A DNA stretch of 64,000 nt, taken from contig JAETOJ010000006.1 in assembly GCA_021768085.1 (NCBI GenBank), positions 1-64,000 on the forward strand, given 5' to 3'. The notes under the pieces are model-generated. The model was given only the letters and a program-made list of their open reading frames with translations, was not told the DNA's origin and ran no database searches. The DNA comes from Bacillota bacterium (GTDB lineage: Bacteria; Bacillota; Clostridia; Oscillospirales; Oscillospiraceae). A program made the translations under genes and the position numbers. Positions 53,036-62,261 of the stretch are shown here, piece by piece. Within the stretch, counting starts at the first letter, position 1. The number at the start of each line of letters is the position of its first letter.

Positions 53036-53748
53036 AGCTCATCGCCTCCCTTCGGTCTGTCATTTCCCTCCAGCAGGGGCCGGAGGAGGAGCAACCCCAC
53101 CACCAAAATGCCCAGGGCGGGGATCAGGAACCGCCCGTTGTCCGGGCCCAGCACCAGTAGACAGGCCAGCGTCCCCAGCGCGCCCAGGTAGACCGGGGCG
53201 TGTTTTTCATTGGATTGCCACTGCTCCACGGCGATGACCAGGAACAGGGCGGTCATGGCGAAGTCAATGCCCTCAGTGTTGATGGTGATCAGCGCCCCCG
53301 CCACCGCACCTAAAATGGAGCCGGCGATCCAGTAGAGGTGATCCAGCAGGGCGATGGTAAAGTAGAAGTCCTTGGCGTCCACGTCCGACGGAGCCTCCAC
53401 TCCGGCCAGCAGGGCGTAGGTCTCGTCGGTAAGGGAAAAAATCATGTAAAGCTTCCGCCAGCCCATACCCTGGAACTTCTCCAGCATGGACAAGCCGTAG
53501 ACCAGATGGCGGAAGTTGATCATCAAGGTGAGGAAGGCGGCGTCCGCCAGGGGGGAGGCGTTGGCCAGCAGATCCACCCCCAGGTACTGGCCGCTGCCGG
53601 CGTAGATGGTGACGGACATGATAGCTGCCCAGGTGGGGGCGAAGCCGGCCGCTGACAGCATCCAGCCGAACACCAGGCCGATGGACAGGTAGCCCATCAG
53701 CACTGGGACGGTGTGGGGGAAGGCAGCGGCCAGGGTTTTCCGGTTCAT
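53032..53748 (-). CDS. azlC: Branched-chain amino acid exporter large subunit AzlC
   Basis: 238 aa, polytopic. Motifs typical of AzlC: GYLSIGLVFGWML, YAGSGQYLGVDLL and MINFRHLVYGLSM, with TDETYALL. Start at 53748 (MNRKTLAAAF) with AGGAAGTG upstream; earlier in-frame codons to 53925 lie across the promoter. Probably transports branched-chain amino acids outward. Confidence 0.9.
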   Translation of the reverse strand: MNRKTLAAAFPHTVPVLMGYLSIGLVFGWMLSAAGFAPTWAAIMSVTIYAGSGQYLGVDLLANASPLADAAFLTLMINFRHLVYGLSMLEKFQGMGWRKLYMIFSLTDETYALLAGVEAPSDVDAKDFYFTIALLDHLYWIAGSILGAVAGALITINTEGIDFAMTALFLVIAVEQWQSNEKHAPVYLGALGTLACLLVLGPDNGRFLIPALGILVVGLLLLRPLLEGNDRPKGGDEL

Positions 53749-53782
53749 TGGGGTCACTTCCTGGAGAATTTTTGACAGATTC

Positions 53783-53812
53783 ATTATACCGTCCAGGCCA
53801 CCCCTCTGGCAA
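53783..53812 (-). promoter_or_regulatory. azlCD promoter
   Basis: Minus strand TTGCCA (53812-53807), 18-bp spacer, TATAAT (53788-53783). Confidence 0.7.
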
Positions 53813-53836
53813 GGGCAGGGTTTTACAGAATGTTCA

Positions 53837-53865
53837 TTGTATTCCAGCCAGGTTTTGGGTATAAT
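53837..53865 (+). promoter_or_regulatory. Lipid kinase promoter
   Basis: TTGTAT (53837-53842), 17-bp spacer, TATAAT (53860-53865), divergent from azlCD. Confidence 0.75.
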
Positions 53866-53905
53866 ACAGTTCCCCAGAGAATCCATATGGAGTGAGAACG
53901 GAGCC

Positions 53906-54820
53906 ATGAAAACGCTGTTGTACATCTATAACCCCACCGCCGGGCGCAAGACGGCCAAGGCAACCCTGTCCGACGTGGTGGAAGTCTTTTCCCGGCAGGG
54001 GTACGGGGTCACCGTCCACCCCACCCAGGGGCGGGGGGACGCCACCCAAACTGTGATAGAGCAGGGCGCCGCCTTTGACCGGGTGGTGTGCTGCGGGGGG
54101 GACGGCACCCTGAACGAGACGGTGCAGGGCCTGCTGGCCCTTCCGGCGGACAAACGCCCGGTGCTGGGCTACATCCCGGCGGGCACCACCAACGACTTCT
54201 CCCGCACCCTGGAGCTGCCCCGCGCCCTGCCCGAGCTGGCGGAGGTGGCGGGGGAGGGGGCGCCCCGGCCGGTGGACGTGGGGGAGGCGGAGGGCCGCCC
54301 CTTTACCTATGTGGCCGCCTTCGGCCTGTTCACCGACGTATCCTACTCCACCCCTCAGGCCAACAAGAACCTGCTGGGCCATTTTGCCTACGTGCTGGAA
54401 GGGATGGGCCGGCTGGCCAACATCCCCAGCTATCACATGAAGGTCACCGTCCCTGACGGGCCAGAGGTGGAGGGGGACTTCATCTATGGCATGGTGGGTA
54501 ACACAGTGTCGGTGGGGGGGCTGGTGAATCTGCCCCGGGATAAGGTGCTGCTGGACGACGGCCGGTTTGAGGTGATCCTGATCCGCCAGCCCAAGACAGC
54601 CAAGGACTGGCAGGACATCCTCACCGCCCTGACCACCCTGGAGCTGTCCGGGGATGGGGCGGTGGTGGGTTTCTCCGCCGGCGAGGTGGTGTTTGCCTGC
54701 GACACCCCGGTGGCCTGGACCGTGGACGGCGAGTTCGGCGGGGAGCAGGCGGTGACCACGGTGAAAAACCTGCCTTGCGCCCTGACGATTGCCTGCGGCA
54801 CAGGGGGCACGGAAGCGTAA
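53906..54820 (+). CDS. Diacylglycerol kinase family lipid kinase (DgkB/YegS type)
   Basis: 304 aa. YNPTAGRKTA at 8-17, GGDGTLNE at 64-71 and PAGTTNDF at about 94-101 are the DAGK catalytic motifs. It phosphorylates diacylglycerol or a related lipid using ATP, recycling lipid from envelope synthesis. The neighbouring LtaS-like synthase releases diacylglycerol in known systems, so the two may be linked. Start at 53906 with ACGGAG upstream. Confidence 0.9.
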   Translation: MKTLLYIYNPTAGRKTAKATLSDVVEVFSRQGYGVTVHPTQGRGDATQTVIEQGAAFDRVVCCGGDGTLNETVQGLLALPADKRPVLGYIPAGTTNDFSRTLELPRALPELAEVAGEGAPRPVDVGEAEGRPFTYVAAFGLFTDVSYSTPQANKNLLGHFAYVLEGMGRLANIPSYHMKVTVPDGPEVEGDFIYGMVGNTVSVGGLVNLPRDKVLLDDGRFEVILIRQPKTAKDWQDILTALTTLELSGDGAVVGFSAGEVVFACDTPVAWTVDGEFGGEQAVTTVKNLPCALTIACGTGGTEA

Positions 54821-54831
54821 CACAGGTACAA

Positions 54832-54868
54832 AAAGCGGCCCGGAGCGCTTGCTCCGGGCCGCTTTGTT
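54832..54868. terminator. Bidirectional terminator (lipid kinase / ltaS-like)
   Basis: AAAGCGGCCCGGAGC/GCTCCGGGCCGCTTT around GCTT, with TTGTT on the plus side. Confidence 0.85.
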
Positions 54869-57007
54869 CTATTCAGGCAGCGGCACGTGGGCGTAGTAGT
54901 CCTCCTGGATGATGAGCTTGGAGTAGTTCACCTTGGCTGCCACCAATCGGTGCACCCGGGACACGTACTCGTCGTCCACAGTGACGCCGGGGTTGGGGGT
55001 GAAAGTCTTGGTGTTGGCCTCATAGGTGCCCGCGGCGGTGATCCAGCTATTGCCCTTGCCCATGTTGTTGGCAAACACCACCAGGGGCATACAGTTGGAG
55101 TACTGATCTACCTGGTAATTCTCCGCGAAGATATCCCGCCCGGAATAAAGCCGGGAATCGTAGTTCAGCCCAAACAGGTTGCACAGGGTAGGCACGATAT
55201 CGGGGGTGTAGCAGGGGGTGTCCACTGGAATAGGGGTTTCGATGGCCCCGCTCCACATGAGCAGGGTGTTTTTGTACCGGGAGGTGTCCCCCTCACTGTC
55301 CTCGAAGCCCCGCAGCTCGTTGTAGTAGTCCGCGCCGCCTTTCTCCACCATCAAATAAGGATAGTGGTCGCCGGTCATGACGATCAAGGTGTCATCGGCG
55401 ATGCCCGCCGCCTCCAGCTTGTCCACCAGGTATTCCAGCGCCAGATCCAGCTCCATATTGCAGGCCAGATAGGCCTGGGAGGTCTCGGACAGATTGGGGT
55501 ATTTGGCCTCCACCGTCTCCCGGTGCTTCCGGGACATGGCGTTGCCTCCCCAGGAGTAATAGCCGTGTCCGCTCACCGTCATATAGTAGGCGTGGAAGGG
55601 CTTGCCATTCTGAACATAGTCATTGATATAGCCGTCCACCGTGGCCTCCATCATCTCTAAATCGGAGTTGGGCCAGACAACGTGGGCCAGCTCCAGCCCA
55701 TTACCCACGCCCTTGTAGTCATAGCCGTAATTGCCCAGGTATTTGTCTCGGCCGTAGTAGGTGTAGGTGTGATTGTGCCACGCAGGAACGGCGTACCCCT
55801 TGGCGGCGAACAGCTTGGCCAGGGTGTTGGGCATGGAGATGTCCGCGCTGGCATTGGCGGCAAGCCCGCCGTTGACCCAGTTGGGGATGATGCCGGTGGT
55901 GATGGCAAACTCGCCACCGCAGGTGGACTGGGTCCAGTCCGGCTGGTAGAAGTTGCTGAATACAAAGCCCTGATGGGTCAGCTTATAGAGGGTGGGGGTG
56001 AGCTCCTGGTCGATGGCATAGGGGGAGAAGCCCTCGGCGGTGAGCAGGATCAGGTTCTTGCCCTCAAACATTCCAGTGTACTGGTTTTTCTCCGAGGGGG
56101 TAAGGCTGGCCATATACTGGTGAATGTTCTGGATTTTCTGGTTGGACTCGCCCTCCGCCAGGGCCGCGAAGTCGATGTTTAGGGTGTTGGGTCCGGTGGG
56201 GATGGGCCGGGTGGGCTCCGCCGACGGGTGGTTGGAGGGATCAACCGTGGGGTCGGGGGTCCCGGAGCCGGTGGGGGCGGAGGAGTCCACCGGGTCGATG
56301 AACTCGCTCAGGGGTGGATCGGGGATACCCAGCAGGGCGTACTCCAGCTCCAGCCGCAGGGAGGTCATCACCCCGAAGTGGGGGATGGAGACGTTGGCGG
56401 TGTATTCATAGGTGTAGTAGCTGGACGCGCCGCCAAAGGCGGACAGGGCCCAGCCCCCCAGCTGGAAGATCACCAGGCCCACGGCCAGGATGATCCGGGT
56501 AAGACTGTCCTGGCCCTCCTCCTGGAATACCATTTGTCGTAAGAGGAGGTAGGCCACCAGCGGCACAAAGGACAGCAGAATGAAAGGGATCATGCTCAGG
56601 ATCACCGACGTCACGGTGGAGCCGAAATCTCCGGTCACGTCCCCGGCCATGCCGCCCATGAAGCCCAGGCCATAGTAGAGATTGAAGGTGGCCCGGCAGC
56701 CCCGCTCCACGCAGAACAGCACCGTGCCCAGCCCCAGGAGCACTCCCCCGGCGATGCGGGCGGCGCCCTTCCAGGGCAGGAGATCCAACAGGAGGAACAT
56801 CAGCAGCCCCGCTGCCAGAGAGAATAGCAGGATCCGCAGCAGGGCGAGGTCAAAGAAGGGGGTGCTCCGGTCAAAGGCCCGCAGCAACAGCTCGTGATAG
56901 AGGAGGGCGGCGGGGAAGAACAGGGCGGACATCAGGGGGGAGCCGGCGGAGCGCCGCCCGGTGTGGCGATAGGGGGCGGCCCGCTTTCCTTTGCGGGAAT
57001 AACTCAT
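54869..57007 (-). CDS. LtaS-like lipoteichoic acid synthase family sulfatase
   Basis: 712 aa. Four to five N-terminal membrane helices (about 20-200), then an outer alkaline-phosphatase-fold domain from about 300 with QSTCGGEFAITTG, where Thr is the likely nucleophile, and GDHYPY. Makes polyglycerolphosphate from phosphatidylglycerol in the family; some members modify other glycopolymers. A Pro/Ser/Thr linker lies at about 238-275. The GTG at 57019 overlaps the ribosome site, so ATG at 57007 is preferred. Confidence 0.85.
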   Translation of the reverse strand: MSYSRKGKRAAPYRHTGRRSAGSPLMSALFFPAALLYHELLLRAFDRSTPFFDLALLRILLFSLAAGLLMFLLLDLLPWKGAARIAGGVLLGLGTVLFCVERGCRATFNLYYGLGFMGGMAGDVTGDFGSTVTSVILSMIPFILLSFVPLVAYLLLRQMVFQEEGQDSLTRIILAVGLVIFQLGGWALSAFGGASSYYTYEYTANVSIPHFGVMTSLRLELEYALLGIPDPPLSEFIDPVDSSAPTGSGTPDPTVDPSNHPSAEPTRPIPTGPNTLNIDFAALAEGESNQKIQNIHQYMASLTPSEKNQYTGMFEGKNLILLTAEGFSPYAIDQELTPTLYKLTHQGFVFSNFYQPDWTQSTCGGEFAITTGIIPNWVNGGLAANASADISMPNTLAKLFAAKGYAVPAWHNHTYTYYGRDKYLGNYGYDYKGVGNGLELAHVVWPNSDLEMMEATVDGYINDYVQNGKPFHAYYMTVSGHGYYSWGGNAMSRKHRETVEAKYPNLSETSQAYLACNMELDLALEYLVDKLEAAGIADDTLIVMTGDHYPYLMVEKGGADYYNELRGFEDSEGDTSRYKNTLLMWSGAIETPIPVDTPCYTPDIVPTLCNLFGLNYDSRLYSGRDIFAENYQVDQYSNCMPLVVFANNMGKGNSWITAAGTYEANTKTFTPNPGVTVDDEYVSRVHRLVAAKVNYSKLIIQEDYYAHVPLPE

Positions 57008-57085
57008 CAGAATCTTCACTTCCTATGGTATCTGCGGCAAAACTGGGCGAACGGCCCTTTTATGTCTACCGAATTTTGCTTTCAT

Positions 57086-57114
57086 ATCATACCATAGGGG
57101 TTGGAAAATTGCAA
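57086..57114 (-). promoter_or_regulatory. ltaS-like gene promoter
   Basis: Minus strand TTGCAA (57114-57109), 17-bp spacer, TATGAT (57091-57086) with extended TGG. Confidence 0.75.
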
Positions 57115-57204
57115 CGCTCCTGGGAAATTTAATAGAATCCTCATAATTGCTCCGGACTGAAAACCAGCGGCGGCGCAGGGTTTTCCCTGCGCCGCATGTG
57201 CTTG

Positions 57205-57849
57205 TTACGGATTGTCCGCCGCCTGCTCCAGTGCGTCCAGATTGCCGGATTGGATGGCGTCGAGATGGGCGGAGATGGTTTCCACGGGCCAATCCCACCA
57301 GTGCAGGGCCTGAAGGCGGGCGATGTCCGCCTCGCGGAACCGCCGGCGGATGGGCTTGGCGGGGACGCCGCCCACGATAGTGTAGGGCGGTACGTCCCGG
57401 GTGACCACCGCCCGGGCGGCGACAATGGCTCCGTCCCCGATGGTGACGCCCGCTAAAATCACAGCCTCATAGCCGATCCACACGTCGTTGCCCACCACGA
57501 TATCGCCGTGGTTGTCCCAGGCCTCTGGGATACGCTCCACGTCCAGCCCCCACTCCTCGAAACAGATGGGGAAGGGGTAGGTGGACAGGGAGCCCAGGGT
57601 GTGGTTGGCGCTGTTGAACAGGAACTTTGCCCCGCAGGCGATGGAGCAGAACTTCCCGATCACCAGCCGCTCGTGGTTGACGGGGTAATGGTAGAGCACA
57701 TTGTTTCGTTGAAAGTCCCTGGGGTCGCGGACGAAATCATCGTATATGGTGTACTCGCCCACGGTGATGGACGGGTCGTCAATAACGTTTTGCAGGTAGA
57801 CCGTGCTGTGCCCCTGGGAGCGAGGATAAATTTTCCATTGCGGGATCAT
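57205..57849 (-). CDS. Vat/CatB-like xenobiotic acetyltransferase
   Basis: A 214-aa left-handed beta-helix acetyltransferase of the XAT family. [19 protein letters not shown] and GNDVWIG then [12 protein letters not shown] are shared with Vat (streptogramin A) and CatB (chloramphenicol) enzymes; His82 in NSANHTLG is the expected catalytic residue and LHWWDWP the conserved end. It could inactivate a streptogramin or another hydroxylated compound; specificity cannot be told. AGGAGG upstream and a leader ORF before it. Confidence 0.8.
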   Translation of the reverse strand: MIPQWKIYPRSQGHSTVYLQNVIDDPSITVGEYTIYDDFVRDPRDFQRNNVLYHYPVNHERLVIGKFCSIACGAKFLFNSANHTLGSLSTYPFPICFEEWGLDVERIPEAWDNHGDIVVGNDVWIGYEAVILAGVTIGDGAIVAARAVVTRDVPPYTIVGGVPAKPIRRRFREADIARLQALHWWDWPVETISAHLDAIQSGNLDALEQAADNP

Positions 57850-57878
57850 CTTATGTACCTCCTAAATGATGTAAGCTG

Positions 57879-57917
57879 TCAAAGGACGATCCCGCTCAGG
57901 ACAATGCAGCGCCTCAT
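57879..57917 (-). CDS. Possible 12-aa leader peptide of the Vat-like gene
   Basis: MRRCIVLSGIVL, then TGA, with GGAGAGGG about 9 bp before its ATG and lying on the predicted leader transcript of the acetyltransferase. The peptide is 29 bp upstream of the main ATG. A drug-responsive attenuation role, as for cat and erm leaders, is inference; the expected alternative hairpins were not proven. Confidence 0.4.
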   Translation of the reverse strand: MRRCIVLSGIVL

Positions 57918-57947
57918 GGCATACCACCCTCTCCGGTTGATGGCTTC

Positions 57948-57976
57948 AGCATACCACATCCCCGCCTGGGTTTCAA
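57948..57976 (-). promoter_or_regulatory. Promoter of the Vat-like gene
   Basis: Minus strand TTGAAA (57976-57971), 17-bp spacer, TATGCT (57953-57948), leaving a leader of about 90 nt. It overlaps the last bases of spoIID. Confidence 0.65.
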
Positions 57977-59040
57977 TCCCCGGTGAGGCCGTCCTGAAGC
58001 TCCGCCCCGGTGTAGTAGTGGGCCAAAATCTCCCGCCAGCCCTTGCCCTGTTTGGCCAGGGCGTTGGCCCCGTACTGGCTCAGCCCCACCCCGTGACCGT
58101 AGCCCGTGACGGAGAAGGTGAACGTACCCGACTCCTCGCTCACGTCAAAGGCGGTGGAGCGCAGGGAGAACAGCGACCGGGCCGCGCCGCCGGACAGCTC
58201 CGCGCCCCCCAGCTTCAGCGAGGCCACCCGGCCGGAGGCGCTTCGCACAAGATCCGTAAACCAGCCGGACGGCTCCCCGGACAGGTCGCAGCCCAGGCCC
58301 GCCCCCTCCGCCAAGGCCCTCACCTCGTCCGCCGTGAGGGAGACGGTGGAGTGGTAGTTGGGCACCTCGTCCCCCTCGGGGCTGTCCACCGGCACCAGAT
58401 AGGGCAGGGCTCGGCCCCAGACCTCCTCCGCCCCGGCGGTGGAGCCCGCCGCCGATGAGAAGAACACCGCCTGGATGGGGGCGCCCCCGTAGGTGAGCAC
58501 CTGGCCGTCGGTGTCCGCCACCGCCTCAGCGATTTTCTGGGAATAGGGCTGGGCATTGGCCCCCCACTTCTGGGTGGCATCCTCGGGGGTGAGGTAGGCC
58601 TGACAGCAGGTGGAGTCGGCGCACACGTCCGCCCCGTCCTCCTTGTGGCTCTGGGCGCTGAGCCGCCACAGGGCGTAGGTGCGGGCGCACACCGCCTGAG
58701 CCCGTAGGGCGTCCGGCTCAAAGGAGGCGGGCATCTCCGCCGCCACCACCCGCCACAGGTAGTCCCCCATGGACATGGTTTCCACCGTGCCGTCCTTTTG
58801 CAGCACCCGCAGGGTACGGGCACTGTCCCGTTCCCCGGGCGGGGGGAGGGTGGGGGCGGGGGATCGGGCCGGGGTGGGGACGGCGGGAAGGGTGGGGATG
58901 TCCGGCTGGGCCGCCGCCCCCTCCCCTAAAGCCGCCAGCGAGAGCAGCATCAGGGCCAGGCTCAGGCACAGCCCGGTGAGGAAGGGGGCGCGGAGCGCGC
59001 GCCATGCGTCCTGATTTCGCAAGTTTAACACCTCAATCAT
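57973..59040 (-). CDS. spoIID: Stage II sporulation protein D (SpoIID/LytB)
   Basis: A 355-aa lytic transglycosylase of the engulfment machinery that cleaves glycan after peptide removal. One N-terminal membrane helix (about 20-40), a Pro-rich stretch (45-70), then the SpoIID domain with DYLWRVVAAEMPASFEPDALRAQA (about 91-114) and SVTGYGHGVGLSQYGA near the end. The start is uncertain: ATG at 59040 lacks a clear ribosome site, whereas TTG at 59022 has GAGGTG 6 bp upstream. Evidence that the organism makes spores. Confidence 0.9.
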   Translation of the reverse strand: MIEVLNLRNQDAWRALRAPFLTGLCLSLALMLLSLAALGEGAAAQPDIPTLPAVPTPARSPAPTLPPPGERDSARTLRVLQKDGTVETMSMGDYLWRVVAAEMPASFEPDALRAQAVCARTYALWRLSAQSHKEDGADVCADSTCCQAYLTPEDATQKWGANAQPYSQKIAEAVADTDGQVLTYGGAPIQAVFFSSAAGSTAGAEEVWGRALPYLVPVDSPEGDEVPNYHSTVSLTADEVRALAEGAGLGCDLSGEPSGWFTDLVRSASGRVASLKLGGAELSGGAARSLFSLRSTAFDVSEESGTFTFSVTGYGHGVGLSQYGANALAKQGKGWREILAHYYTGAELQDGLTGD

Positions 59041-59115
59041 TCAAAATTCGGAACATCGGAAGGAAAGGAGGTTGAAAATTCAGGGAGCTTGTAAAAATCC
59101 ATTGACAAATTTGAA

Positions 59116-59144
59116 TTGACTTGAATGGGAAGTTGCGTTATAAT
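59116..59144 (+). promoter_or_regulatory. Citrate synthase promoter
   Basis: TTGACT (59116-59121), 17-bp spacer, TATAAT (59139-59144). Confidence 0.85.
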
Positions 59145-59196
59145 GAACTTTACAACCATTGGAAACCAACTGGAACACGTAAGGAGGCGAGTCATC

Positions 59197-60609
59197 TTGG
59201 GTTTAAACATCTATGAGACGCTGGTGGAGGCCCAGCGGAAGGCAGTGGAGCAGTACAATTCGTCGGTGGATTTCATTCAAGGGATATGCGGGGAGTTTGA
59301 GAAGTATACCCAGATCTCCCCCCGGTACTATGAGAAATACAACGTGAAGCGGGGCCTGCGCAACCAGGACGGCACCGGCGTTATGGCTGGAGTTACCCTC
59401 ATCGGCGACGTGAAGGGCTATGTGGTACAGGACGGGGAGAAGGAGCCCGCCCCCGGCCAGCTCTTTTACCGGGGCATCGACGTGGAGGATCTGATCCGGG
59501 GCTTCACCGCGGAGGGCCGCTTCGGCTATGAGGAGACGGCGTACTTACTCATGTTCGGCGGCCTGCCCACCCCGGCGGAGCTGGAGCAGTTCCAGGATAT
59601 CCTGTCCTACTACCGGGAGCTGCCTCCCAACTTCACCGAGGACATGATCCTCAAGGCCCCCAGCCACGACGTGATGAACAAGCTGGCCCGGTCAGTGCTG
59701 GCGCTGTACTCCTACGACCCCGATCCGGACAACAACACCCTGCCGGTGGAGATGCTCCAGGCGCTGAAGCTCATCGCCCGGTTCCCGGTGATCACCGCCC
59801 ACGCCTTTGCCGCCAAGCAGCACTATTTCGACCGGCAGTCCCTGTACCTCCACCGGCCCCAGCCCGGGCTGTCGGTGGCGGAGAACTTCCTGTACTCCGT
59901 CCGGCACGACACCCAGTTCACCCCCGAGGAGGCCCATCTGCTGGATCTCTGCCTGGTGCTCCACATGGAGCACGGCGGCGGCAACAACTCCGCCTTCGCC
60001 TGCCGAGTGCTGTCCTCCTCCGGCACGGACATCTACTCCGCCATCTCCGCGGCGGTGGGCTCCCTGAAGGGCCCCAAGCACGGCGGGGCCAACCAGCGGG
60101 TGATGAAGATGTTCGCCGAGATCGAGGCCAACGTGAAGGATTGGAAGGATGAGGACGAGGTGTCCGCCTACATCGCCAAAATTCTGAAGAAGGAGGCGGG
60201 GGACGGCTCCGGCCTGGTGTACGGCATGGGCCACGCCATCTACACCCTGTCCGACCCCCGGGCGGTAATTTTGAAGCGGTTCGCCAAGAAGCTGGCGGCG
60301 GACAAGGGGATGCTGGACGAGTTCGAGCTGTTTGAGACGGTGGAGAAGCTTACCCCCGACCTGTTCCACTCCATCACCGGGCAGGAGAAGGCCATGTGTG
60401 CTAACGTGGACATGTACTCGGGCCTAGTGTATAAGATGATGGGCATCCCCCCGGAGCTATACACGCCGCTGTTCGCCATTGCCCGCATTGTGGGCTGGTG
60501 CGCCCACCGGGTAGAGGAGATCTACAACCCCTATGGGCGGATCATCCGCCCGGCCTACAAGGCGGTGGCCCCCCGTCGAGAGTTCGTGCCGTTGACGGAG
60601 CGAGGCTGA
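59197..60609 (+). CDS. gltA: Citrate synthase
   Basis: A 470-aa Si-type-family fold: RGIDVEDLIRGF, VLHMEHGGGNNSAF with a catalytic His, GPKHGGANQ and GMGHAIYTLSDPR. It condenses acetyl-CoA with oxaloacetate, feeding 2-oxoglutarate synthesis. The start is a TTG at 59197 with AAGGAGG 9 bp upstream; an ATG at 59143 overlaps the -10 box. No aconitase or isocitrate dehydrogenase gene is adjacent, so the rest of the pathway lies elsewhere. Confidence 0.93.
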   Translation: MGLNIYETLVEAQRKAVEQYNSSVDFIQGICGEFEKYTQISPRYYEKYNVKRGLRNQDGTGVMAGVTLIGDVKGYVVQDGEKEPAPGQLFYRGIDVEDLIRGFTAEGRFGYEETAYLLMFGGLPTPAELEQFQDILSYYRELPPNFTEDMILKAPSHDVMNKLARSVLALYSYDPDPDNNTLPVEMLQALKLIARFPVITAHAFAAKQHYFDRQSLYLHRPQPGLSVAENFLYSVRHDTQFTPEEAHLLDLCLVLHMEHGGGNNSAFACRVLSSSGTDIYSAISAAVGSLKGPKHGGANQRVMKMFAEIEANVKDWKDEDEVSAYIAKILKKEAGDGSGLVYGMGHAIYTLSDPRAVILKRFAKKLAADKGMLDEFELFETVEKLTPDLFHSITGQEKAMCANVDMYSGLVYKMMGIPPELYTPLFAIARIVGWCAHRVEEIYNPYGRIIRPAYKAVAPRREFVPLTERG

Positions 60610-60618
60610 GAGAAGCAA

Positions 60619-60650
60619 ACACCCCCCGACAAAAGTCGGGGGGTGTTCCT
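60619..60650 (+). terminator. Citrate synthase terminator
   Basis: ACACCCCCCGAC/GTCGGGGGGTGT with an AAAA loop; TTCCTTAT follows. Confidence 0.8.
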
Positions 60651-60657
60651 TATATGC

Positions 60658-61542
60658 TCAAATACTGAGCAGCACAATACTGAGCACAGATAGCCCGATC
60701 CCTGCCACCGTCCGCCGGGTCATTTTTTCCTTCAGCACCACCGCACACAGCAGGGCGGAGGCCACCAGAAGCCCGCCATTGCAGATGGTGAACAGGATGT
60801 AGCTGGGGATATAGGCCAGCAAGAGCATGAGAAGAAACACGGCAAAGGCGGCGCACACGCTGCTGCCCACGGCGAAACCCAGGGCGGCATGGCCCATCTG
60901 GAAGGCGGCAAGGGCCTGTTCCCGCTGGGTGATCAGCAGGTAGGCCAGCGACACCCCGGCGGAAGACAGGAAGGTGATCAGGATCATCTCGTTGCGCTGC
61001 TCGGGCAGAAGTCGCTGCTGGGCGTCCATCAGTACGCCATAGAAACCGTTGGAGAAGAACAGCAGAACCACCCAGAAAAAGTACTCCTTCTTCACGCCGG
61101 AAAAATCCACGCCGCCGCTGTTGAGCACCACGAAAGCCACCAGCATCACCCCGATGCCCACCAGCTGGGCTGGGCCCATTCTGTCTCCCCACCACAGGGC
61201 GGAGAACACCAGGCACACCACGATGCTGCCAAACAGCATGACAATGCTCTGGAAGGCGTAGGGCCCCGAGCGGGCGGCCCGGATCATGCCCAGGTTATAG
61301 AGGAACAGCACCACGCCGGTGGCGCAGCCCAGCAGTACCGTCTCCAGAGAGGGGGCGAACCGGAAGCCCGCCAGACACAGCGTCACCACCGCCACAATCC
61401 CACCGAACAGAGTGGCGTACACCGGGGTGGCCGCCGCCGGGGGGCCCTGGTACCGCATGGAAAACAATTTGTTGAAAAAACCCTGCCCGGTATAGCAGGC
61501 GATGCACAGCACCACCACCGGGATCACCATGCCCTGGGGCAT
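60658..61542 (-). CDS. EamA/DMT family transporter
   Basis: 294 aa with about ten hydrophobic segments in two homologous halves, the drug/metabolite transporter plan (ACYTGQGFFNKLF start; LVASALLCAVVLKEKMTRR in the final pair). Substrate unknown. 16 bp after the response regulator gene, so possibly co-transcribed with it. Confidence 0.8.
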   Translation of the reverse strand: MPQGMVIPVVVLCIACYTGQGFFNKLFSMRYQGPPAAATPVYATLFGGIVAVVTLCLAGFRFAPSLETVLLGCATGVVLFLYNLGMIRAARSGPYAFQSIVMLFGSIVVCLVFSALWWGDRMGPAQLVGIGVMLVAFVVLNSGGVDFSGVKKEYFFWVVLLFFSNGFYGVLMDAQQRLLPEQRNEMILITFLSSAGVSLAYLLITQREQALAAFQMGHAALGFAVGSSVCAAFAVFLLMLLLAYIPSYILFTICNGGLLVASALLCAVVLKEKMTRRTVAGIGLSVLSIVLLSI

Positions 61543-61557
61543 TGACGATTCCTCCTC

Positions 61558-62247
61558 TCAAGACTGGGGCTGGGCCTCCGCCCCCGGATCCTCCAGCCGG
61601 TAGCCCACCTTCCGCAGGGTGGCGATGGACGCCCGGGAGCCCAGGTAGAACAGCTTCTTGCGCAGGAAGGAGATGTAGGCCTCCAGATTGTTGTCCTCCG
61701 CGCCGCCCCACAGCGTCTCCAAAATCTCCCCCTTGGGGCACACCGTCCCCGGCCGGGCCATGAGCAGCCGCAGCAGCTCGTACTCCTTGGGGGACAGCTG
61801 CACCGATTTCTCCTCCCGGCACAGAGAGTGGGAGGAGGTGTCCAGCCGCAGGTCGGCAAAGACGGGCCCGGCCGGGGCGGGGGCCTCCCCCTGCCGCCGG
61901 GTGAGGGCCCGAATCCGGGCCAACAGCTCCTCCGGGGCGAAGGGCTTGGTCATGTAGTCGTCCGCCCCGCAGTCCAGCCCCTCCACCTTGTCCGCCACCC
62001 CTGTCCGAGCGGTGAGCATCAAAATGGGCAGGGGATTCCCCTCCGCCCGGAGGGTCCGGCATACCCCGAAGCCGTCCAGCCCGGGCAGCATCACGTCCAG
62101 CACCGCCAGGCCGTAGCCCCCCGAGCGGGCCAGGGCCAACCCTGTGGGACCGTCCGCCGCCGTGTCCGCTTGGTAGCCCCCGTCCCGCAGCAGCTGGGCC
62201 AGGGCCTCCGCCAGCCGGGGCTCGTCCTCCACCACCAGGATCTTCAT
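61558..62247 (-). CDS. OmpR-family response regulator (orphan)
   Basis: 229 aa. Receiver domain: Asp8-Asp... (VVEDEP), phosphorylated Asp51 in LDVMLPGLDG, Thr about 79 (LTAR) and Lys about 101 (TKPF). Winged-helix DNA-binding domain at about 130-222 (LSPKEYELLRLL). No histidine kinase lies next to it within the window. ATG at 62247 with GGGAGGG upstream is preferred to the start at 62265, which overlaps the birA stop. Confidence 0.88.
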   Translation of the reverse strand: MKILVVEDEPRLAEALAQLLRDGGYQADTAADGPTGLALARSGGYGLAVLDVMLPGLDGFGVCRTLRAEGNPLPILMLTARTGVADKVEGLDCGADDYMTKPFAPEELLARIRALTRRQGEAPAPAGPVFADLRLDTSSHSLCREEKSVQLSPKEYELLRLLMARPGTVCPKGEILETLWGGAEDNNLEAYISFLRKKLFYLGSRASIATLRKVGYRLEDPGAEAQPQS

Positions 62248-62261
62248 GGCCATCCCTCCCG

